From the NCBI GenBank assembly GCA_003520425.1, contig DOUU01000204.1, forward strand, positions 4,279 to 9,624: a stretch of 5,346 nucleotides of DNA, in the 5' to 3' direction. The position numbers and the translations under genes are program-made. The stretch is from Deltaproteobacteria bacterium. GTDB lineage: Bacteria > Myxococcota_A > UBA9160. Positions 1 to 4,712 of this stretch are shown here, in pieces (the first letter of the stretch is position 1; each line of letters opens with the position of its first letter). The notes under the pieces were generated by a model that saw nothing but the letters and a program-made list of their open reading frames with translations, made no database searches and was not told where the DNA came from.

Positions 1-547
1 ACAATCCTTTCTCACCCGTTATCAAGACCGGAGTATTAAGCTCCGCTACAGAAAGGATCCTTTCACGAGCGGCAACAACGCTCGGACTACTTCCGAGTAA
101 CGTTGATGGGATTGGAGGATCATCGCCCGAAACCAAGTCGCAGGCCCGGACTACCATTGCAGCAATACCCTCATCATCAAGAGGAAAACAGTCAGTCACG
201 CCCGCTCGCCCGGCAGCCGCCGCGGCGGAGAGGCTTCCGAGGGCTGTTAGCAAAAGAATCGGAGCCCGGGGTTCCCGCGACCGCGCCGACCGGATGCTCC
301 GAATGAGGGAGATGCCATCATTCCCCGGCATTCGTAGGTTCGCCACCACGAGATCAAACGACTGCTCTTGGAAGAGGCTCCATGCTGCCTCACCATCCGG
401 CACCGCCCGAACAATAAAGTCCGCTCGCTCCAATTGGCTCTGTAGTAGTTCGCGGGTCACCTCTCGATCATCTACCAGCAGTACTTCCTTGAGCCGAAGC
501 GGCCGTGCAATGGCTCGTCGCGCGCGTCGTTTGTCGTTGTCTGCCAC
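1..547 (-). CDS. NtrC-type response regulator with degenerate receiver domain (3' truncated by window edge)
   Basis: An open frame from GTG (547) runs off the window at base 1, giving 182 residues. Residues ~20-137 read as a CheY-like receiver: VLLVDD (acidic pair D26/D27), DLVVANLRMPGNDG (65-78), LLLTAL (Thr101). From ~150, LLGSSPSVVAARERI followed by VLITGE matches the start of a sigma-54-interacting AAA+ domain, so the whole protein is probably an NtrC-family transcription activator. The phospho-acceptor position in the MPG motif is Asn70 (codon AAC), not Asp, and the usual Lys-Pro near the end of the receiver is replaced by Leu123-Asp124; this suggests a receiver that cannot be phosphorylated conventionally. 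The Walker A region starts GEKGL rather than GESGTGKE. An in-frame TGA lies upstream; GTG at 547 or TTG at 559 are the only reasonable starts, neither with a strong Shine-Dalgarno. Codons are less GC3-biased (CTA, ATT, AGT, TTG) than in the operon to the right. The family is confident; the exact start is not. Confidence 0.85.
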   Translation of the reverse strand, partial: MADNDKRRARRAIARPLRLKEVLLVDDREVTRELLQSQLERADFIVRAVPDGEAAWSLFQEQSFDLVVANLRMPGNDGISLIRSIRSARSREPRAPILLLTALGSLSAAAAAGRAGVTDCFPLDDEGIAAMVVRACDLVSGDDPPIPSTLLGSSPSVVAARERILSVAELNTPVLITGEKGL

Positions 548-573
548 GGTGCATCTCAAGATAACATCACATC

Positions 574-583
574 CTCACGTGAG
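574..583. promoter_or_regulatory. Perfect 10-bp palindrome CTCACGTGAG near the regulator start
   Basis: CTCACGTGAG is self-complementary over all 10 bases and its near edge lies 26 nt upstream of the proposed GTG start of the response regulator. The same bases on the minus strand supply a GTGAGGAT purine run. A protein bound here could affect transcription or translation initiation of the regulator, for example by autoregulation, but a single copy gives no proof of function. Confidence 0.3.
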
Positions 584-609
584 AGATTGAAAAAAATACG
601 AGAAACGCC

Positions 610-635
610 GGGAAAGAGCGGGAAATCATGGGAAA
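610..635. repeat. Three GGGAAA direct repeats at exact 10-bp period
   Basis: GGGAAA occurs at 610-615, 620-625 and 630-635, one helical turn apart, and a further GAAA at 602-605 keeps the same phase. On the minus strand, the sense strand of the adjacent regulator, these read TTTCCC. The spacing puts all copies on one face of the helix, suggesting either an array of protein-binding half-sites or mild intrinsic bending by phased A-tracts. They sit 63-88 bp upstream of the regulator start, inside the expected promoter zone. Confidence 0.45.
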
Positions 636-648
636 TGGACCACTGAGA

Positions 649-682
649 ACTGGCGGCCACGCGCTCGAGCGCGTTGGCCAGT
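649..682. promoter_or_regulatory. 34-nt interrupted palindrome, candidate operator or enhancer site
   Basis: The core ACGCGCTCGAGCGCGT (659-674) is a perfect 16-bp dyad. It is flanked by GCC on the left and, after a one-base bulge, GGC on the right, then by outer ACTG/CAGT arms separated on the left by an unpaired GCG. The centre is about 119 bp upstream of the regulator start, the distance range in which upstream activator sites of NtrC-type proteins commonly lie. There is no loop of useful size and no following T-run on either strand, so an operator-like DNA site is more plausible than a terminator. Confidence 0.4.
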
Positions 683-875
683 CGAGATTGGGGCATCCAC
701 CGTCAGCCATTGGGCGTTTTTGAGCCAAGTGCGACCTGTCGATGGACGCTTCCGGTTTGACGGTTGGCTAGACACACAGCTGGCAACCTATTCTGGAAAC
801 GAGTCTAGGCGGAGAGGCGTTGACAGGCACTCATTACAGAAAAGCTACGCCCTTACCGGGGCTGCCTCGACAGAG

Positions 876-1748
876 TTACATCCCGAGCGGAGGAGGGGCA
901 CTGCGATCTAAGATGCTCTCGATGCGGGCACGGACGGCTTCGTCAGTGCGGCCTCCACGAGGAAGAATCCAGAATCGGTCTTGCTGTAGTGCCTCAACCG
1001 TGTAGTCCGCCACTTCTTTCGGTTGGGTGACGGAAAATTCCATCCCGGCTTGTTCAGCCATCCTGCGAACGTCGTCAAGCGTCGGCGGAGGCGTGCCAGT
1101 TCGCTCGGAGGGAAGATCCGCAGGACGATTGCGAGCGGCATCGAAGATGTTTGTCGCGACGATGTGCGGCCCGGGGAACAGCACGGACGCCCGAATCTTG
1201 GAGCGGGCCATCCGTAGCTGGTGATGCAGCACCTCCGTGATCGTTGTGACCGCGGCCTTGGTCGTCGCATAAATTGGAGTCGTAGGAAGAGGGTAGAGCC
1301 CGCCATTTGCAGACGAGGTGTTGACGATGTGCCCCTCCTCGCCTCCGGCCAGCATTCTTGGAACGAAGGCTTTGATGCCGTGGAGAACACCCCAGACGTT
1401 GACTCGGAACGCCCACGTCCAATCGTTCGCCGGCGAATCCCAGATTCGGCTCCGCGTCTCATCGGTTCCGATTCCCGCGTTGTTGCAGAGCACATGCACC
1501 GCACCGTGAGTCGCGTAGACTTCGTCCGCGAGCGCACATACCGATTCCTGTTTGGAGACATCGGTCGAAATACCGGTTACCGCGCCTCCTTCGCGCCGCA
1601 GATCCGCAACGGTCATGTCAAGCGCACTCTTCTCCACATCCGCAAGCACCACCCTCATGCCTTCCGCCGCGAAGCGGGCGCCAAGCGCGCGACCAATCCC
1701 GCTCGCGCCGCCTGTTACCACCGCAACCCTGCCAGAAAAGTCACGCAT
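876..1748 (-). CDS. SDR-family NAD(P)-dependent dehydrogenase/reductase
   Basis: This 290-residue protein is a classical short-chain dehydrogenase, expected to be cytosolic and to interconvert an alcohol and a ketone. Visible motifs are the Rossmann TGGASGIG (12-19), Asp37 after the second strand (ADVE), which usually favours NAD(H), Asp63-Val64, NNAG (89-92), and the catalytic tetrad Asn117, Ser146, Tyr160 and Lys164 (YATTK), then the PG turn (192-193). It is slightly longer than the usual ~250-280 residues, with extra sequence between ~205 and 240 (substrate-lid region) and a C-terminal tail. It is the last gene of the operon: its ATG shares one base with the TGA of the upstream decarboxylase-like gene (TGATG), implying translational coupling, with a weak GGAAG ribosome site inside that gene. 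All catalytic residues are intact, so activity is likely. The substrate is unknown; context suggests a hydroxylated product of the pathway. Confidence 0.93.
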   Translation of the reverse strand: MRDFSGRVAVVTGGASGIGRALGARFAAEGMRVVLADVEKSALDMTVADLRREGGAVTGISTDVSKQESVCALADEVYATHGAVHVLCNNAGIGTDETRSRIWDSPANDWTWAFRVNVWGVLHGIKAFVPRMLAGGEEGHIVNTSSANGGLYPLPTTPIYATTKAAVTTITEVLHHQLRMARSKIRASVLFPGPHIVATNIFDAARNRPADLPSERTGTPPPTLDDVRRMAEQAGMEFSVTQPKEVADYTVEALQQDRFWILPRGGRTDEAVRARIESILDRSAPPPLGM

Positions 1749-2548
1749 CAGGCTTCCGGGACCTCAATTCCCTGCGCGCGCGGATCGTCGTAGCGCTGGT
1801 GGAAGAAGGGCAGGAGCCACTCACCCGGGATCGACCGCAAGACAACCCCGCTGCTCTCGCTGGTCCCCTCCTCGTACTCCATCCGGACTAGCTTCCGAAC
1901 GGGGACGTCCGCAACCGGGTCGAAAGGCGACGGGCGCAGGATCAGTTCTCCCTCGATGCGCTGCACGGCGCGATGGCGCTGCTTCCAGTCGAGCCGCACA
2001 AGGAGCGGCTCGCCATCGAACCCCTTGGACTTTTCACAAGAGGGCAGCGCTTTCACACAGAAGCCGTGCTCCACAAACTCGCGCGGCGCAAGCGCCTCGG
2101 CCAGCGTCCCTTTCGCTTCGAGGTAGGTCACGCCCATCCGAGTGACGGAAGCCGCGATGCACTCCCTGTCTTTGCGAAAGTCGATCTTCGCGATCTTCTT
2201 TGGCTCTCCGTAGGTCTCTCGCCCCCCGATCACCGCCTGCTCACTCGTCATCGGCATGGTGATGAGCCAGATGCCCTCCACACCGTCATAGGATGCCCGA
2301 ACGCCAAAGATTGCGGATCCAATCTCGATCGTGACTTCAGGCGCGACGTGCATCGCGACGTGGGAGAAGGTTACGCAAATCTCCGGCCGCGAAGGTTGAA
2401 GAGGCTTCGGCACGAGTGCCGCCGCGATCGCGGGAGCCGTTTCGTAGACCACCCGCAGGGATCGCACCGTACTCTCGAGGAACTCGGGGTTTTGCTCGGC
2501 GTCGCGCTTCACTTGCTCGAGCGACTTCACATAACGAAGGCGTGCCAT
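1748..2548 (-). CDS. Acetoacetate decarboxylase-family protein
   Basis: The 266-residue product matches the acetoacetate decarboxylase (ADC) superfamily in length and layout: an N-terminal segment resembling the family's ALLP-PL region (APAIAAALVPKPLQP, 38-52), a central GRETYGEPKKIAKI (109-122), and C-terminal strands ending near GEWLLPFF. Lys117-Lys118 correspond to the lysine pair of true ADC, where the first forms the Schiff base and the second lowers its pKa, so Schiff-base chemistry is likely retained. ADC-like proteins outside solvent-producing clostridia can catalyse other reactions, such as aldol cleavage or dehydration, so decarboxylation of acetoacetate itself is not assured. The ATG at 2548 is fixed by an AGGAGG site five bases upstream. 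It follows the amidohydrolase by 17 nt and overlaps the SDR by one base, so it is mid-operon. Family call secure; substrate unknown. Confidence 0.9.
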   Translation of the reverse strand: MARLRYVKSLEQVKRDAEQNPEFLESTVRSLRVVYETAPAIAAALVPKPLQPSRPEICVTFSHVAMHVAPEVTIEIGSAIFGVRASYDGVEGIWLITMPMTSEQAVIGGRETYGEPKKIAKIDFRKDRECIAASVTRMGVTYLEAKGTLAEALAPREFVEHGFCVKALPSCEKSKGFDGEPLLVRLDWKQRHRAVQRIEGELILRPSPFDPVADVPVRKLVRMEYEEGTSESSGVVLRSIPGEWLLPFFHQRYDDPRAQGIEVPEA

Positions 2549-2553
2549 GGGGC

Positions 2554-2559
2554 CCTCCT
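2554..2559 (-). promoter_or_regulatory. Ribosome binding site AGGAGG for the ADC-like gene
   Basis: A full consensus Shine-Dalgarno sits five bases before the ATG at 2548, in the short gap after the amidohydrolase stop. It is the strongest ribosome site in the operon and settles that start. Confidence 0.75.
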
Positions 2560-2565
2560 GTGCAT

Positions 2566-3747
2566 TTAGGCGCGAAATGTGGCTTTTTCGGGTCCGATGC
2601 GAGCAACAAGCGGTTCGAGCTTGCCGAGGTCAAAGTCGTAGACGCGCGCGGCGTTCCCGCCGAGCATCAAGGCGAGCTCGTCCTCAGGTACGCCACGGAA
2701 GGTCTCCACAAGATGGCGGCGGGTCGTCGGCCACGTGCCCTCAGGATGAGGATAGTCCGAGCCCCAGAGAATATTCTCGAGCCCGATCTCGCGGCGCAGC
2801 TCGACTTCGCGCCGGGCCATGCAGGAAGCGCCGACGAACACGCTCTCGCGGAAGTATTCGCTGGGTTTTCGCGACAAGTGGCTGCGATAGTCGCCGAGCT
2901 TCGCGCTGAAATGCGTTTCCGAGTAGCGCTGGTCCATGAGCGCGAGCGTCTCCGGCACCCAGATTGCGGTCGACTCGGTGATGGCGAGCTTCATGCGGGG
3001 ATGCCGCTCAAACACGCCGCCCCAGATGAGAAACCAGAGGGGCCGCACGGACCACCAGATCACCTCGGTCACATAGATGCCCATCATTCCGAGGTGTTCG
3101 CCGTAGTCTTCCATCGGCGCAGCGCCGGAGTGGAGGTGTACGACCATGCCGAGCTCTTCGCAGGCAGACCAGATCGGCTCATACTTTGGATGGTGATAGG
3201 GATCGCATCTTCCCCAGCGCGAGGGAATGAGGATCCCTCGCAGTCCGTGCGCCTTGGCCCAGGCGATCTCCTTCACCGCCTCGCCCATGTCCCAACAGAT
3301 CGGGACAAGCGCGATTCCTGCGCGCCGCTCGGGCGCCATCTGGCAGAGCTCGGCGAGCCAGCGGTTGTGCGCCCGGGCTCCCGCCCACTGAAGGTCCGGC
3401 ACGACCCCGTCCGTCGGGAGCGAGAGGCCTGCGCCGAAGGGCGGCATGTTCATCTCGGTGATGCCATCGGGGAAGATGACCTCGCCGGCGATCCCGTCCT
3501 CGTCCATCACCTGGACACGCTGCTCGTGGTCCCAGGCGCCCGTGAGCGCCTTCTCGTGGCCCTTCCGCCACTGCGCGCTCACCTCGTCGACGAGGAACTT
3601 CTTGGCGGCCTTGCGGGTCTCCTCGAGCTGGATCGGGAGGGCAGCGTCGAAGGCGTCGCGGTACTGCGGATCGACGAAGTCGCGGTAGCGCTCGGGAGGG
3701 AGCCCGGCGTGGCAGTCGGAGGAGATCACGAGGTAGCGCTCGGCCAT
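2566..3747 (-). CDS. Amidohydrolase family protein (Amidohydro_2, ACMSD-like TIM barrel)
   Basis: This 393-residue metal-dependent hydrolase or decarboxylase belongs to the amidohydrolase-2 group, which includes ACMSD and related non-hydrolytic decarboxylases. Probable metal ligands are Asp11 and His13 (SSDCHAG, strand 1), His204 and/or His206 (VVHLHSG) and Asp331 (WGSDYPHPEG). The FERHPRMK segment (246-253) before the AITES strand is also typical. Strand 1 has D-x-H rather than H-x-H, and AITES (Glu258) stands where ACMSD-type enzymes carry an AHGG-like motif, placing it in the broad uncharacterised subgroup common in metagenomes. The start at 3747 is preferred over an in-frame one at 3828 because AAGGAG lies six bases before it, MAERYLVISSDCH is a normal family N-terminus, and the longer start would intrude into the Rieske gene. 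No signal peptide is visible, so it is probably cytosolic. Reaction unknown; C-C or C-N/C-O cleavage or decarboxylation of a ring-derived acid is plausible. Confidence 0.92.
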   Translation of the reverse strand: MAERYLVISSDCHAGLPPERYRDFVDPQYRDAFDAALPIQLEETRKAAKKFLVDEVSAQWRKGHEKALTGAWDHEQRVQVMDEDGIAGEVIFPDGITEMNMPPFGAGLSLPTDGVVPDLQWAGARAHNRWLAELCQMAPERRAGIALVPICWDMGEAVKEIAWAKAHGLRGILIPSRWGRCDPYHHPKYEPIWSACEELGMVVHLHSGAAPMEDYGEHLGMMGIYVTEVIWWSVRPLWFLIWGGVFERHPRMKLAITESTAIWVPETLALMDQRYSETHFSAKLGDYRSHLSRKPSEYFRESVFVGASCMARREVELRREIGLENILWGSDYPHPEGTWPTTRRHLVETFRGVPEDELALMLGGNAARVYDFDLGKLEPLVARIGPEKATFRA

Positions 3748-3753
3748 GGCAAG

Positions 3754-3759
3754 CTCCTT
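3754..3759 (-). promoter_or_regulatory. Ribosome binding site AAGGAG for the amidohydrolase
   Basis: AAGGAG lies six bases before the ATG at 3747 and its first base is within the TGA stop of the Rieske gene, consistent with coupled translation. It decides the start in favour of 3747 rather than the upstream in-frame ATG at 3828. Confidence 0.7.
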
Positions 3760-4712
3760 CACGCCGGCTCGGAGTAGAACTGACGCGCCCACTGGCGGAA
3801 GTCGGCGAGGTAGCGGTCGGCTTCGCATAGAACGGGACGCGCGCGGTGGACCTTGTTCTCCCAGATTCGCAGATCCTGCTTTACGCCAGCGGAGAGGTCC
3901 TGGATGAACTGCTCGCCGGCCAGATCGACGAGGTTCTTGGTGACCGTGAAGAGCCAGCGCGAGTGGCTGTGGCCTCGATCGACGGGCGTCGTCGAGGAGT
4001 ACATGAGGAGGCCCGCGCCCGGAATCCCGGCGATCCGCACGGCGGAGAGGCCGAGGCCCCAGGAGTCGCGCTCGAGGAGCGTCTCGAAAGTGCCAAAGGG
4101 GGTCACGCGCTGGCTCTTTCCCACCATGCGCATGTAGCGCCCGCCCTCACCGAAGGTGATCTCCGACGGCGGAATCTCGGCGTTCGCGTGCACGAACTGA
4201 AAATGGACGGGGTCGTTGTTGTTCTCGTGCATGTCCTGCATGTGGACAGCAACCTTGAGCTCGAGGCTTCGAGGCTCGGTCCAGTCGGGATGGTCGAGCT
4301 CGGGCATCGCGGGAAAATCCCAGGACGGAGGCTTCCCCTCGGCGTGGTGCCACACGAAGATCATGCGGTTTTTCTCGACGACGTCCCAGCCGCGCACGCG
4401 CGCCTTCGGCGGGATGCGCTCGCAGTAGGGAATCTCGACGCAAAGGCCCGTGCCGTCGAAGCGCCAGCCGTGGAAGGGACAGCGAATGGTGTCGCCCACG
4501 ACCCGGCCCCCCTCCGCGAGGTGCGCGCCGAGGTGCGGACAGTAGGCGTCGAGCACCCTCGGTGTCCCGTCCCGACCGCGGTAGAGGACCAGGTCCTCGT
4601 CGAAGTAGTGGAGGCGCCGCACCTCTCCCGGCACGAGCTCGTTCGAAAACGCCACCGCGAACCAGCCGTTCGGGATCGGGAGCTCGGTGTGGTGTCGCTC
4701 GCGCCTGCTCAT
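3759..4712 (-). CDS. Rieske [2Fe-2S] non-haem iron oxygenase, alpha (terminal oxygenase) subunit, KshA-like
   Basis: The 317-residue product combines an N-terminal Rieske domain (~14-122) and a C-terminal catalytic domain. The Rieske cluster ligands are CPHLGAH (Cys58, His60) and CPFHGW (Cys78, His81). The mononuclear iron site is the 2-His-1-carboxylate set in NNNDPVHFQFVH (His170, His175) with Asp280 (KQDLRIWENK); Asp167 is the conserved residue bridging the Rieske and iron centres. The HFQFVH arrangement and compact size recall the 3-ketosteroid 9-alpha-hydroxylase (KshA)/cholesterol-desaturase-like monooxygenases rather than aromatic ring dioxygenases, and no beta subunit is present. KshA proteins are usually about 380 residues, so this one is somewhat short, but both domains are complete. 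The start at 4712 has AGGAG six bases upstream and overlaps the TetR stop as ATGA; a longer in-frame start at 5042 would overlap TetR by over 300 nt. Electron-transfer partners are not in the window. Expected role: O2-dependent hydroxylation at the head of the pathway. Confidence 0.93.
   Translation of the reverse strand: MSRRERHHTELPIPNGWFAVAFSNELVPGEVRRLHYFDEDLVLYRGRDGTPRVLDAYCPHLGAHLAEGGRVVGDTIRCPFHGWRFDGTGLCVEIPYCERIPPKARVRGWDVVEKNRMIFVWHHAEGKPPSWDFPAMPELDHPDWTEPRSLELKVAVHMQDMHENNNDPVHFQFVHANAEIPPSEITFGEGGRYMRMVGKSQRVTPFGTFETLLERDSWGLGLSAVRIAGIPGAGLLMYSSTTPVDRGHSHSRWLFTVTKNLVDLAGEQFIQDLSAGVKQDLRIWENKVHRARPVLCEADRYLADFRQWARQFYSEPA

Larger units (their letters stand above)
548..875. other. 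Non-coding intergenic region with palindromes and phased repeats
   Basis: These 328 bp separate the SDR stop from the response-regulator start. Short open frames here have no recognisable protein and no convincing ribosome site. The left half (about 574-682) holds three structured elements listed separately. In the right half (about 683-875) I see nothing convincing: a 4-bp stem GCCC/GGGC (minus strand, around 848-861) is followed by a short T-rich stretch, too weak to call a terminator for the operon. I found no sigma-54 promoter with GG and GC at correct spacing on the minus strand and no good -35/-10 pair, although a T-rich stretch (minus strand, 590-596) precedes the regulator. Confidence 0.7.

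Noticed and set aside
294..590. Plus-strand open frame of 98 codons with Ser/Arg-rich product
   Set aside because: It is antisense to the response-regulator receiver domain, whose motifs are clear on the minus strand.
768..808. CTAGAC / GTCTAG inverted repeat
   Set aside because: Six-base arms with a 29-nt loop and no T-run; too weak for a terminator or operator.
848..861. GCCC/GGGC hairpin as operon terminator on the minus strand
   Set aside because: A four-base stem with only a short, delayed T-rich tail does not meet a reasonable rho-independent terminator pattern.
736..873. CTGTCGA / TCGACAG inverted repeat about 125 bp apart
   Set aside because: Only 7 bp, widely separated and with no associated transposase or duplicated target; likely chance.
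2416..3777. Long plus-strand open frame of 453 codons
   Set aside because: It lies antisense to the amidohydrolase and the start of the ADC-like gene, has low-complexity Arg/Ala/Glu-rich composition and no recognisable domain; it results from GC-rich codon bias in the real genes.
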